A DNA stretch of 64,000 nt from Hyphomonadaceae bacterium (lineage in GTDB: Bacteria; Pseudomonadota; Alphaproteobacteria; Caulobacterales; Hyphomonadaceae). Position 1 is the stretch's first letter. Each line of letters starts with the position of its first letter. A model generated the notes under the pieces. It was not told the origin of the DNA, did no database searches, and was given only the letters and a program-made list of their open reading frames with translations. This document shows positions 45,735 to 56,682 of the stretch, one piece after another. The DNA lies in NCBI GenBank assembly GCA_016714495.1, contig JADKDU010000001.1, positions 372,001-436,000 on the forward strand, in the 5' to 3' direction. Position numbers and translations under genes: made by a program.

Positions 45735-47577
45735 CTATTTGCGGAGCTGCTCGCCGCAACCGACACAGAACTTGGCCTTGGCCGGATTGACGCGGGTGCA
45801 TTTCGGGCACTCGACCGTTTCGTCGCCAGCCAGGATGCCGAGCACTGGATTGGTCTTGCCGCCCGCGCCGGCGGCCACGCCAACTGCGCCGGTCATCCCA
45901 GCCTGGAACATGGCGCGCGCTTGTTCTTCCGAACGAACAGCCTGCCGGTTCGCCTGCTCGACCATCTGGCGCATCAGGTCCATCTGCGCGGCTTTGTCGA
46001 CTCCTTGCGCCTTCGCTTGTTCCTCGAGAACCTTGGCGACGGCCGGGCTGAGGCCGGCATTTACCGCCAGGATCTGCTCCGGCGTCATTTTGGCGCCGAG
46101 CACGAGACGGTCCGCCTCGCGCTGGGCCTCCAGTTTCCGCTGGTCCATGTCGCGTTCGTGAGCCTTGTCGGCTTCGCGAATGCGGCGATCGAGGCGGTCG
46201 CGCTCAATGTCCATTTCAAGGCCCTGCAGGTCCTTGATCTTGTCGCGCGCGGCCTTATCCTGCTCACGCTGGCGAGCGATACGCGCGTACTCTTCCTTGT
46301 CGCCGACATCGACTTCCTTCTTGCGGGTGTCGAAGTCGTATTCGCGTTCCTTGCCGCGAATGCCGAGTGTCTTGTCGCGCGTCTCGAAGTCGTAGTCGCG
46401 ATCCTCCCTGCGGCGGACTTTCTCGTCTTCGCGATCTTCCAGACGATTGCCGCGATCTTCCTGGCGTTGCAGCACGCGGCCTTCGCGATCGTAGTCGCGG
46501 TCGTCGCGGCGCTCGTCACGCTGAAGTTCGCGAGTCTCGCGGTCGTAGTCGCGCTCCAGCCCGCGCAGCGCCAGTTGATGCGAGCGATCGAGGGATTCCG
46601 TGTTGCGTTCCACAACGCGGCGGCGTTCGGTGATCAGTTTGAGATCGACGCCGTCATGCGTCGCCTGCTGAAGCTCGCCCTGGAACTTGGCGAAACGCTC
46701 TGTCTTCAGCTTATTGATCTCGTGCTCCGAGCACTTTCATTTCGGCGATGCGGGCGCCCGTCTCGCGCGCGTCGGCGAACTCAAGCTCGTTGTTCAGAAC
46801 GACGCGCTTGAGATCGTCTTCGTTTTCGATCTCGAGCTTATCGACGCCGGTCTTGTAGTTCATCTTGATGGATGTGGTGATGTTCTCTCGCTCGAGATCG
46901 CGCTTCAGTGTCTCGAAGTCGAATTCCAGTTTCGCCGTTTCGCGCTCGGCGGCGGCGCGGGTGGCTTCGGCCTTCTCGACCTCGTTGAGCGCCCAGCTCA
47001 CCGACACTGCACGCACCAGCAAGCCGAGATCGCCCGCGATACGCTCGCATTCCTTCATCAGGTCGGCCTGGATCATATCCTGCAGGCCCTTGTTGCCGCG
47101 CACTTCGTTGGCATTCACGCGCGACACGGCGGCTTCGAACACCCGCTCCCAGGCATGCGACTTGATGCGCGCCGCGGCGTCCGCCTTCGACAGTGAGCGG
47201 CGACCTTCCATCATGCCGAGAATGTTTTGCGGTTTTTCCGGGTTGATCTGCAGGTCGAGCACGACCTCGCCGTCGATGTCGACCTTGTCCTTCGTCCGCG
47301 CCACGATCTTGTAGAAATTTTGGAAGGTCTTGAGATCCGCGATCATGATGCTGACCGAGGACGAACCGCCGATCAGGCCCTTCAGCTGGTGGAAGAGACC
47401 GCCAACCGAAAAGTGCGCGCCCTTGTAGGCCTGCACGAACTGGCCGTTGCGCATCAGCAGGCCGAGATGATCCGGCGGAACCTCAAACCGCGCTTCGAAG
47501 AACGTCTTGATCTCGTCCGCGCCGATGAACTCGGCGAGGTATTGCGGATCGCTGACAACAAGCTGGGTGGTCTTCAT
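45735..47577 (-). CDS. SPFH/band-7 protein fused to charged coiled coil and zinc ribbon (frameshifted)
   Basis: The first frame (47577 to about 46735) is an SPFH domain: V-P-P-D-H-L-G-L-L, A-Y-K-G-A-H-F-S-V-G-G, V-D-I-D-G-E-V-V-L, then helical Q-A-D-L-M-K-E-C-E-R-I-A. It stops at 46711 as written. The next frame, from S-E-H-E-I-N-K-L-K, runs on without a break into a long D/R/E-rich coiled coil and a terminal zinc ribbon C-P-K-C...C-V-G-C (ending 45735). One extra C near 46733 explains the split; removing it yields about 613 residues. Architecture resembles Bacillus YdjI-type SPFH-zinc-ribbon proteins. It should form membrane-bound oligomers. GGAG precedes the start. Confidence 0.75.
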
Positions 47578-47639
47578 CGTGGCGGCTCCATCAGGAGAAG
47601 GTGCGCGGGCGGCAGGCTAGGCGGCGAAAGTCCGGCGGA

Positions 47640-48209
47640 TCAGATCTTGGGCGCTTCAGTCCATTTGCGCTGCGAGATCCAGACATAGAGGGTGTAAGCG
47701 ATCACGAAGACGCAGATTGCTGTGGGAATTGGATACTGCGAGGCAATGACGCCGACCTGGTCGAGCTTGCTGAGTTGCACGCCAGCCTGATCAAGCGTGC
47801 GGAATGTCCCGAGGATCGTGCCCAGCAGGGTGAACAGCGAGAACAGGAAGGCCGCGATGGCGGAGAACCGCTTCAGCAGGCCGACCGGTTCTTTCTTGAT
47901 CGCCTTGTCAGCAGCTTCCGCCTTCTCCCGTTCTGTGAGTTCCTTGTCATAGACTTCGCCGCGTTTCACGGCTGCTTCGCGCGCCTTGTGGTCGACGGTC
48001 ATGAAATCCGGCGTCGCGTCTTTCTTCACGCCGGCCTGATGCGTGGACGTGAGATTGGTCGCGCGGCGGCGCATCTGGATGAAGATGGTCGAGGCCAACC
48101 AGAGCACTGCAAAGATCACGGCTCCCCACATGAGATAGGTCCCCGGAATGCCGAGTACGACCCAATCCTCTGCTGGCGGCGCCCCGGCTAGCGGCGGTAT
48201 CTCTTGCAT
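47640..48209 (-). CDS. Three-helix membrane protein, first gene of the SPFH/kinase/protease operon
   Basis: 189 residues. Membrane helices about 24-45, 116-134 and 158-178, with a charged cytosolic region between the first two. The stretch F-T-L-L-G-T-I-L-G-T-F-R-T-L faintly recalls MotA/TolQ/ExbB channel proteins, but this is not enough for a call. The gene is followed after 62 bases by the SPFH gene on the same strand, so it is probably the operon's leading gene and a membrane partner of SPFH. Confidence 0.65.
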   Translation of the reverse strand: MQEIPPLAGAPPAEDWVVLGIPGTYLMWGAVIFAVLWLASTIFIQMRRRATNLTSTHQAGVKKDATPDFMTVDHKAREAAVKRGEVYDKELTEREKAEAADKAIKKEPVGLLKRFSAIAAFLFSLFTLLGTILGTFRTLDQAGVQLSKLDQVGVIASQYPIPTAICVFVIAYTLYVWISQRKWTEAPKI

Positions 48210-48513
48210 GGTCGCAACTCCCCGTTCGTCCCGTCGAAAGCAATGTGAAGGATGGGCGGCGCGGCCACAGGCGCACGCAAATGCAATCCCTCACGTCCCC
48301 AAAGGCTGGTCTCGCAACTATCTTGTGTTGACTGCGGGTCCCGGCACCCAATCCTTTAACATGGACGGGAGTTTATGTCACGCCGCAGCCTATTGAATGC
48401 ACTTCCTTTTCCGAGCGATCGTCGCGTCCTGTCTGGTCCTGGAAAGCGAGTTCGGGCCTAGGCTGCGACGTAGCGGTCTTACCTCAGTAAGCGACATCCA
48501 GTCGGAAAACGGG
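48210..48513. other. Intergenic region, likely promoter of the minus-strand operon
   Basis: About 300 bases between the end of mmsB and the first gene of the SPFH/kinase/protease operon. It must carry that operon's promoter on the minus strand. No hairpin, repeat or recognisable sigma-factor box stood out, and no EcfG-type motif was seen in this orientation. Confidence 0.3.
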
Positions 48514-49413
48514 TCACGCTTTCAGCGCAGCAAGATTCCCGCGCAACAATTGCAGGATGCCGGAGAAGTCCTTGCCGCCAAAACCGAGCCGATCGAACAG
48601 CGCGTAGGTCGCCTCCGCCTGATTGCCGAGCGGCGTCGTGGCGCCGGCGCGCGCGGCGGCTTCCTGTGCTAGTTTGAGGTCCTTCAGCATCATCGCCGTT
48701 GCGAACCCGCCTTCATAGTTGCGGTCCGACGGCGTCTGCGGCCCAACGCCCGGCCAGGGGGCGTAGGTCGTCAGCGACCAGCACTGACCCGACGATTTCG
48801 AAGCGATTTCGGAGAACCGGCCCGCCTCCAACCCCAGCTTCTCGGCCAGCGCAAACGCCTCGCACGTCCCGATCATAGTGATTGCCAGCAGCATGTTGTT
48901 GCAAATCTTCGCCGCCTGCCCCGCCCCGCTCTCGCCCGCACGGATGACGGCGCGCGCCATGGGCTTCAGCACCTCTTCCACATCCGCGAAGTCGCTTTCG
49001 GCGCAGCCGACCATGAAAGCCAGCGTTCCAGCATCGGCCGCGGCCGTGCCGCCCGAGACTGGCGCATCGGCAAACCGGAACCCCGCCGCCTTGGCCTGAG
49101 CCGCGACAGCCCGCGCTGAATCGACATCGATGGTCGAACAGTCGATCAGCAGCGCTGACTTCGGCGCGTGCAGAAGAATGTGCTCGTCATAGACCTTCCG
49201 CACCTGCGGCCCCGCCGGCAGCATGGTGATCACCGCGTCAGCCTGCTCAACTGCCCGCGCGATGCTGCCAGCCTCGAACGCCCCGGCCGCAACGACCTTC
49301 TTCACGGCCGCTTCGGAAAGATCGAACGCTCGCACTTCGCGACCACCGACTACCTGCCGCGCCGCCATCCCCCCGCCCATATTGCCAAGGCCGATGAAAG
49401 CGATGCGGGTCAT
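48514..49413 (-). CDS. mmsB: 3-hydroxyisobutyrate dehydrogenase
   Basis: 299 residues. NAD-binding G-L-G-N-M-G-G-G-M-A at the start, D-A-P-V-S-G-G-T-A-A-A substrate loop, and the catalytic Lys in G-Q-A-A-K-I-C-N-N. It oxidises 3-hydroxyisobutyrate to methylmalonate semialdehyde in valine breakdown; the next enzyme, mmsA, lies 2.7 kb away on the same strand. The ATG at 49413 with CGGAG upstream is preferred over the open frame from 49443. Confidence 0.87.
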   Translation of the reverse strand: MTRIAFIGLGNMGGGMAARQVVGGREVRAFDLSEAAVKKVVAAGAFEAGSIARAVEQADAVITMLPAGPQVRKVYDEHILLHAPKSALLIDCSTIDVDSARAVAAQAKAAGFRFADAPVSGGTAAADAGTLAFMVGCAESDFADVEEVLKPMARAVIRAGESGAGQAAKICNNMLLAITMIGTCEAFALAEKLGLEAGRFSEIASKSSGQCWSLTTYAPWPGVGPQTPSDRNYEGGFATAMMLKDLKLAQEAAARAGATTPLGNQAEATYALFDRLGFGGKDFSGILQLLRGNLAALKA

Positions 49414-49937
49414 GATGATCTCCGTTTTGTTTCGCACCCGCACTAGCCTCGCTTCAGCGCAGCAATCAAGTGATCAGGCTTCAAACCGCGTCGCTATCGC
49501 CGGGCCCCAGCCATAGGCGGTAAGAAGAACGTCGCGAGGGCGATGAACAAGGCTCCGCCCGCCATGGCGCCTGTCGTCACGACATGGCTTGCCGTCGTCG
49601 CCCGGGATTTTCGCGCGCGAATGAACATTTCGGCGATGATCAGCGGGGGCACGAAGATGGCGAAATCCATGAAATAGTCGAACCAGCAGCTAAAATCGTC
49701 CGTGTGGCCAAGGTCGCCCGTAGCCAGGAACCAGAAGCCATCGCCCATCCTGTAGAGCCAGGATCCGATCGCCAGCGCGAACAACCGGATCGCCCAGGCC
49801 CGATGCACCTCCAGCCGCCGCGTCATGGCGTGCCCCACCGTTTGCGCCGCCGCCAGCACCATCAGCGCGCCATACAGGCTGAAGGCCACAGTCATCGTAG
49901 GGCCACCGACCGTACCTTTCAGTGCGATGAAGACTAG

Positions 49938-50743
<806 letters not shown>

Positions 50744-51110
50744 CTAGCCCGCCGACGCCAGCCGCAAGCGCCGCGAACGCGTACGCCCGCCCCGTCCAGC
50801 GATGCACGTCGAGCACTTTTTGCCTGATTCCTCCGATCAGCTGTACCGGTCCCAGCAGCAACAGGATGGCCCCGGCAAAGAAGTGCGCGCCGATCCCCGT
50901 CGAGGCTGCGGGCGTGTGCGCTTCGTAGAGCTTCGGCAGCGTCTCGTTCCAGTCCTGCAGCGTGCTCGCCGGTATCGCGCCGCCGTAATAGGCAAGAATG
51001 TAGAAGCCGAAGATCGCCGAGCTGATCCACCGCGCCGACCAGCGCCACGGCCGAAAAGCGCAAGGCCGCGCCAGCCCAGTCCGGCGGTCCCGGCCGCTCT
51101 GCAATCGCCG

Positions 51111-51431
51111 TCATCGCGCCGCCTCCCCTGAAGAACTTGCGCACATGAAATAAGCAGACATCATCACCGCCGCCACCGCAACCTGGTCCCGCTCCGTCAG
51201 CCGGCCCAAGCGCGCGCCCGCCTCTTCATCGCGGCCGTTCGCCAGCAGCACCATCGCATCGTAGGAATAGGCGTCCAGCGCGCCCTTCATCTCGGAACGC
51301 ACGCATTCGCACGTAGCCACCGTCAGCCCGCCGCCGGCGCGACAATTGTCGACAATGGCCTGATCGGAGACGTGCGAACAGGCCGACAGGAACATCGGCG
51401 CCGTCACGGCGACCCAGACGCGCCAGTTCAT
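51111..51431 (-). CDS. Small lipoprotein of unknown function
   Basis: 106 residues. Signal peptide with lipobox L-S-A-C (Cys about residue 18). The mature part holds three more cysteines (D-N-C-R, T-C-E-C) and a helical C-terminus. No known domain. ATG at 51431 preceded by AGGGCGA. Its stop overlaps the start of the interrupted DUF2306 gene, so the two were coupled. Confidence 0.6.
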   Translation of the reverse strand: MNWRVWVAVTAPMFLSACSHVSDQAIVDNCRAGGGLTVATCECVRSEMKGALDAYSYDAMVLLANGRDEEAGARLGRLTERDQVAVAAVMMSAYFMCASSSGEAAR

Positions 51432-51520
51432 TCGCCCTGCTCTACAAAACACGCGACCATGCCGTTGCGCCTTGCGGGTCCTTTGCCCACACTGCGCGAG
51501 ACACAAGGTCAGGTGCAAGC

Positions 51521-52093
51521 ATGATCAAATCTCTTTGTCTGGCGGCGCTGCTCGCCTGTACGGCCTGCGCGACGACGCCGACGCAGGCGATAGGCGACAC
51601 ATCGTTCGCAAAGGCGGATGGCTCGCGCACGATCCAGCTTTCAACATGGCTGCCCGCCCCGCCTTCAGAGGTCTATCGCACGATCACAACGCCCGAAGGG
51701 TGGAAGACCTGGGCCGTGCCTGTCGCGTTCGGCGAAAGCCGTGTCGGCGGCCTGATGGAAACGAGCTACAACCCAGCCTCAAAACCCGGCGATCCGGGAA
51801 ACATTGTGCAGGAGTTTCTTACCCTGACGCCCGAGCGTCGCGCCAGCTTCCGCACGACGAAGACGCCGGAAGGCTTTCCCAACGCCGACCTTTACATGAA
51901 GACCGTCACGATCATTGACCTGGCGCCCGAACGCGCAGGCACGCGCTTGACCTTCACCCATGAAGGCTTCGGCACAGAACCCGGCTTCGCCCAGCTCTAC
52001 GACTTCTTTCTGAAGGGCGACGCGCAGACGCTGGAGCAATTGCGCAAGCGTTTCGAAACAGGACCGATCGATTTCACCGCATCGTCGGGATGA
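51521..52093 (+). CDS. SRPBCC-domain lipoprotein
   Basis: 190 residues. Lipoprotein-type signal (L-L-A-C-T-A-C), then a START/Bet v1-like fold: W-L-P-A-P-P-S-E-V-Y-R-T-I-T-T-P-E-G-W-K-T-W near the start and T-R-L-T-F-T-H-E-G-F in the later beta strand are typical of the AHSA1/SRPBCC group. These bind small hydrophobic ligands. It is unusual for this family to be exported. The 3' end overlaps the convergent mmsA gene by 20 bases. Confidence 0.75.
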   Translation: MIKSLCLAALLACTACATTPTQAIGDTSFAKADGSRTIQLSTWLPAPPSEVYRTITTPEGWKTWAVPVAFGESRVGGLMETSYNPASKPGDPGNIVQEFLTLTPERRASFRTTKTPEGFPNADLYMKTVTIIDLAPERAGTRLTFTHEGFGTEPGFAQLYDFFLKGDAQTLEQLRKRFETGPIDFTASSG

Positions 52094-53584
52094 CGAAGCT
52101 GCTATCGGCCTGGTCGCCTTCGGGCCAGCGGGCGGTGACGGTCTTGACCTTGGTCCAGAACTTCAGGCCTTCCATGCCGTGCTGGTTGGTGTCGCCGAAG
52201 GCCGAACGCTTCCAGCCGCCGAAGGTGTGATAGGCGACCGGCACCGGGATCGGCACGTTGATGCCGACCATGCCGACATTGACCTTCGAGGCAAACTCGC
52301 GCGCCGCGCGGCCATTGCAGGTGAAGATCGCAACGCCATTGCCATACTGGTGCTTGCTCGGCAGCGCGATCGCATCCTCGAGCGTGTTGGCGCGCACCAT
52401 CTGCAGGACGGGTCCGAAGATCTCTTCTTGGTAAGTCTTCATCCCCGTCGTCACCTTGTCGAACAGGGACGGGCCGATGAAGAAGCCCTTCTCATAGCCC
52501 TGCAGCTTGAAGCCGCGGCCGTCGACCACCAGTTCCGCGCCCTCGTCCTTGCCGAGCTGGATGTAGTTGGCGATCTTGTCGCGATGCGCCGCTGTCACCA
52601 CCGGGCCGTACTGCGCGCCCGCATCGTTCGACACGCCGACCTTCAGCGTCTCGATCTCGGCGACCAGCCGCTCCCGCAGCTCGTCCGCCGTCTTCCGCCC
52701 CACCGGCACAACCACCGGCAGCGCCATGCAGCGCTCGCCCGCCGAGCCGAAGGCTGCGCCAGACAGATCCTTCACCACCTGATCCATGTCGGCGTCGGGC
52801 AGCACGATGCCGTGGTTCTTGGCCCCGCCCATCGCCTGCACGCGCTTCCCGTTGGCGGCGCCGACCTGGTAGATGTAATGCGCGATGTCGGACGAGCCGA
52901 CGAAGCTCACCGCCCGGATTTCAGGATGGTGCAAGATCGCATCGACCGCCACTTTATCCCCATGCACGACGTTCAAGACGCCGGTCACGTCAAGACCGGC
53001 CGCCGCGCCTGCTTCCATGAACAGCTCGCCCAGCCGCACCGGCAGGCTCGGATCGCGCTCGGAAGGCTTCAGCACGAATGTGTTGCCCGCTGCGATCGCA
53101 ACGCCAAACATCCACATCGGGATCATCGCCGGGAAGTTGAACGGCGTGATGCCGGCGACCACGCCCAGCGGCTGGCGCATCGAATAGACGTCAATGCCGG
53201 GCCCGCGCCCTCGGTGTATTCGCCCTTCATCAGATGAGGCGCGCCGATCGCGAACTCAGCGACTTCCAGCCCGCGCTGGATATCGCCCTTGCTATCCGCC
53301 ACGACCTTGCCGTGCTCGCTCGACGGGAGTTCGGCGAGCGGCTGCATGTTCGCTTCAACCAGCCGCTTGAACTCGAACATCACCCGCGCCCGGCGCTGCG
53401 GGTTCGTGCTCGCCCAGCCCGGCAGGGCCTTCGCCGCCGCCTGTACCGCAAGATCCACATCAGCGGTCGAGGAAAAAACCAACCTCGCCTGCACCTCGCC
53501 CGTGTTCGGATTGAACACATCCCCCTCACGGCCAGAGGTTGTCTTGACCGGCTTTCCCGCGATAAAACCGTCGATACGGCGCAT
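52074..53584 (-). CDS. mmsA: CoA-acylating methylmalonate-semialdehyde dehydrogenase (frameshifted)
   Basis: Two overlapping frames make one enzyme of about 500 residues. The N-terminal frame starts M-R-R-I-D-G-F-I and ends G-E-Y-T-E-G-A-G-P. The C-terminal frame starts M-R-Q-P-L-G-V-V-A-G-I-T-P-F-N-F-P and includes F-V-G-S-S-D-I and the catalytic Cys in G-E-R-C-M-A-L. Conserved G-I-D-V-Y-S is restored by adding one C to the ggcccgg run near 53200. It converts methylmalonate semialdehyde to propionyl-CoA in valine catabolism, working after MmsB. CAGGAG precedes ATG 53584. Confidence 0.88.
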
Positions 53585-53670
53585 ACGCCTAGCTCCTGGA
53601 ACCAATATGTCGCCGTTTCTGTAGTCGCTTCCGCTTGACCGGGCCAGTCGAAACCACGACTTCCACAGGC

Positions 53671-54366
53671 ATGAAGCCCTCCCCCCAGACACACCCCATT
53701 ACGTCGCGTCCGGCGTTCCGCCTTCCCCGCCGCCCCAGGGCCGTGGTGTTCGATCTGGACGGCACGCTGATCGATTCCGAAGCGCTGGTGCTGGACGCCT
53801 ACATGGCCGCCGCGAACCGCCACAGCGTGCCTTTCACGCATGAACAGTTCCTCACGCTCGTTGGCCGTCATCGCCAGCACAGCGAGATGAAAATGCGCGA
53901 ATATTTCGGCGAGACCTTCCCGCTCGAAACCTTCTACGCCGCCGTGGCCGAACATGTCGGCGATCGTTCGGCCCCGCTGAAGCCAGGCGCCGTCGCACTG
54001 CTTGATCGGCTGGATGCGATGGGCGCGCCTTACGCCCTCGCCACCTCGTCAGGCCCGGGTTGGGTCAACAAGCATTTTGCCGCCCACAAGCTCGGCGAAC
54101 GCTTTCGGGGCGTTGTCACACGCGACGACGTGACCCACGGCAAACCGCATCCCGAGCCATACTTGAAAGCCAGCACCATCCTCGCCCACCTGCCGTCCGA
54201 CATCCTCGCCATCGAAGACAGCCCGACGGGCGTCGCCTCCGCTCACGCCGCCGGCCTCATGACGGTGATGATCCCGGATCTTATCCAGCCCGATGACGAA
54301 ACCCGGGCCCGCGTGCTGCATGTCGGACAATCGCTCGAAGACGTGGTCCGCCTGCTGGCGCCCTGA
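53671..54366 (+). CDS. HAD-superfamily hydrolase (phosphatase/phosphoglucomutase-like)
   Basis: 231 residues. HAD motifs: V-F-D-L-D-G-T-L-I-D-S (nucleophile Asp), A-L-A-T-S-S (motif II), K in T-H-G-K-P-H-P-E-P-Y (motif III) and I-E-D-S-P-T-G-V (motif IV). An alpha-helical cap sits between motifs I and II. Likely a sugar-phosphate phosphatase or beta-phosphoglucomutase relative. The ATG at 53671 is preferred; a TTG at 53635 would add 12 residues. Confidence 0.8.
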   Translation: MKPSPQTHPITSRPAFRLPRRPRAVVFDLDGTLIDSEALVLDAYMAAANRHSVPFTHEQFLTLVGRHRQHSEMKMREYFGETFPLETFYAAVAEHVGDRSAPLKPGAVALLDRLDAMGAPYALATSSGPGWVNKHFAAHKLGERFRGVVTRDDVTHGKPHPEPYLKASTILAHLPSDILAIEDSPTGVASAHAAGLMTVMIPDLIQPDDETRARVLHVGQSLEDVVRLLAP

Positions 54367-54453
54367 AGCTGCCGATCTGGATGGGTGGTTAGGGCGACGT
54401 GTGATAGAGTATGAAGCACATGCCGCACTGGATGCCAGACCGCTGGAGGTGCG

Positions 54454-54836
54454 ATGAAACGCACGTGGCCAATCGTTGGCGTGGCTGACGTTGCGCGCAG
54501 CTGCCACTGGTACCAGGCGCTGTTCGGTCAACCCAGGACAGCGCCTGCCCACTCCTATTTTGGTCAGATTCTCGACACCGACGGCACGGTCCTGCTGTGT
54601 CTGCACGGATGGGGCGCGCACGACCACCCCACGCTCGCGAGTCCGGAGCGGGCGGAGCCCGGAAATGGCCTGTTGCTATTCTTCCGCGTCGACGACTTCG
54701 ATCAGGCGCTATCGCGCAAGAAATCTTGTCAGCCGGCTTGCCGGAAGAATCCCAGACCAATCCAGCCACCGGAACCCGCGAGTTCGCACTCCGCGATCCA
54801 GATGGCTATTATGTCATGATCAGCGCGCTCGACTGA
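54454..54836 (+). CDS. VOC/glyoxalase-like protein (frameshifted)
   Basis: 127 residues once one indel near 54716 is allowed for. The first frame has V-A-D-V-A-R-S-C-H-W-Y-Q-A-L-F-G, F-G-Q-I-L, and F-F-R-V-D-D-F-D. The second continues Q-E-I-L-S-A-G-L-P and ends with the family signature FALRDPDGYYVMIS. VOC proteins are small metal-dependent or binding proteins. Substrate unknown. As written the first frame would end early at 54819 with unrelated residues. Confidence 0.75.
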
Positions 54837-54839
54837 AGG

Positions 54840-55457
54840 TCAGCCCCCCTGCCCCGGCCAGCCCTTGTCGATCGGCAGCGCCGGGTTGGCGGTGATCTTC
54901 AAATCAGCGCAGTGATGGTAAGAGAATTCGCCTTCCTTGTTGAGGCCGTGCTCTTCCATGAATTGCAGCACCTGCACGGTGCACTTGTCGCAGTTGATGT
55001 TCGGCAGCTTCACATCGGCTTCCCAGAACGTGTCGGCGGCCGGGCGCTCACGGTGGAAGAACAGGCCATCGGCGAGAACCGGCGCTTTGGGCGCTGGATC
55101 GATCTTCGCTGAAACCGAGATCGGCCCTTTTGGGCCCTCGCGGGTCTCGGCGACCGGATCGGCAGGCAGCTCGCTGTGATCAAGCACAGCCAGCGCGACA
55201 CGGTAATAGCCGGGGTGATAGATCGTTTCCTTGATCTTGATGTGCAGCAGATCGCCGCCCTTCATCGTCGTGATCTTGCCCGTCGGCGTGCCCTTGGTGA
55301 TTTCCGATGTTCCGCAGGGCGCAGCCTTCTGCGGATCACCGAGCGGGTTGATCTCCATCCATGCATCGGGCGCGACAAGAATGAAGTGCGCCGATGCGGG
55401 CCCGGCGACCAGCAGCATCGCTGACACACACATGGCGGCGGAAAGGAACGGCTTCAT
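54840..55457 (-). CDS. Secreted LPMO-like protein (SCE4755-type)
   Basis: 205 residues. The signal peptide is cut after ASA at residue 23, leaving His24 as the new N-terminus, the hallmark of copper lytic polysaccharide monooxygenases (histidine brace). Downstream are A-P-C-G, H-P-G-Y-Y-R-V, then C-D-K-C-T-V-Q-V-L-Q-F-M and Y-H-H-C-A-D-L-K-I, the same order as in AA10-like proteins. Enzymatic action on polysaccharides is inferred, not shown. A short, compact protein without carbohydrate-binding module. Confidence 0.65.
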   Translation of the reverse strand: MKPFLSAAMCVSAMLLVAGPASAHFILVAPDAWMEINPLGDPQKAAPCGTSEITKGTPTGKITTMKGGDLLHIKIKETIYHPGYYRVALAVLDHSELPADPVAETREGPKGPISVSAKIDPAPKAPVLADGLFFHRERPAADTFWEADVKLPNINCDKCTVQVLQFMEEHGLNKEGEFSYHHCADLKITANPALPIDKGWPGQGG

Positions 55458-55704
55458 TGGGTTACCCTGCTGCTGATTTGGCGTGAGTATTTACTCACTT
55501 CGCATCCCGTTGGCGACAGCGCCAATCGAACACATGGCGTAACGTTCATGTGTCTCGCAGAACTTCCTTACGCAGCGTTTGCAACTTCGATACGCGTCGA
55601 ACTTTCGCCGAGAAATATTTGTTGGCGCGCTGCATCCATGGACCGTTCGCGACCCCTCTACCCTTGAGAGCCGTCATTGAGACAATAGATCGGGAGCGCT
55701 GCTC

Positions 55705-56682
55705 ATGCCTATGCGCGTTGGATTTGGGGCGATCACTTCAGCATTCCTGCTCACGGCCACGGCATTGGCCCAGACACCCGGCCAGCAAACGGCCGCCGTA
55801 AGCTACACTGTTCCGCGTACATCCTTTGGCCAGCCGAGCCTGGAGGGTGTGGACACAGAATTTCATGATGGTGATGGAGACCACGCCCAGCACGCCAACA
55901 CTCACGGTTTCGGAAATCGACGCAAAATCCGTGCTGGATGTGTTTGTAAAACGCATGAGCGCCATGGCCGACAGCATTCTCGACCCGGAAGTGCTGGAGT
56001 TGGCCCACTCGACCGACGGCCTGCCCATCGTGCGAGGCGAGCGGCGCACGCGTAACGTCGTGCTGCCTGCTGACGGCCGACTGCCTTATACACGGGACGC
56101 CCGGAAAAGATCCTCGCGCCGGGGCCCGGCGTTTGACCTCGACAATCATGAGGAGCGCCCGAATTGGGAGCGCTGCATTACCAGCCTCGGCCTTCCGCCG
56201 GTCACGGATTGGCACCGACAAGCGTCAACCCCCGTCACATCATCCAGACGCCAAACCAGATCGTTCTTCACACGGAATACGGCGACGAGGCGCGCATCAT
56301 TCCTTTCAGCACAACCCACCTTCCGCCAGAGCTTCACTCGCCTCTGGGCGATTCCATCGCGCGCTGGGAAGGCGAGACCTGGTGATCGAAAAACGATTGG
56401 CTTGCGGAACGCGACAGGGTGCGCGCTTTCTCCAACCTGATCGTTCCCGGCGACAGCAAGGTGATCGAACGGTTCACGCGGGTATCGGAAAACGAACTAT
56501 TGTACCAGTATACGGTCGAGGACCCAAAGACCTACAGCGCGCCCTGGCGCGCGGAGTATTCGCTATACAAGACCGAGCAGCGCATGTTCGAGCATGCCTG
56601 CCATGAGGGCAATTATTCGCTGCCCCATATCCTTCAGGCTCAACGCTTAGCTGACAAGAAAACCTCCAAGACCAGTCCCTGA
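55705..56682 (+). pseudogene. Tandem exported-protein gene, copy 1 (several indels)
   Basis: Signal peptide A-F-L-L-T-A-T-A-L-A-Q, then the same protein as the intact copy 3. Compared with copy 3, it has lost TG near 55852 (gtgtgg to gtgg), has changes near 56207 (cacggattggcaccgac), a lost base or two near 56380 (gagacctgg) and changes near 56390-56402. Each shifts the frame. The amino-acid sense is kept in alternating frames to the shared C-terminus. Its N-terminal half differs more from copy 3 than the C-terminal half, as if gene conversion had acted on the 3' part. Confidence 0.75.

Noticed and set aside
45921..46811. Hydrophobic plus-strand frame opposite the SPFH coiled coil
   Set aside because: Reverse complement of Asp/Arg/Glu codons gives artificial Val/Phe/Ala runs; not a real membrane protein.
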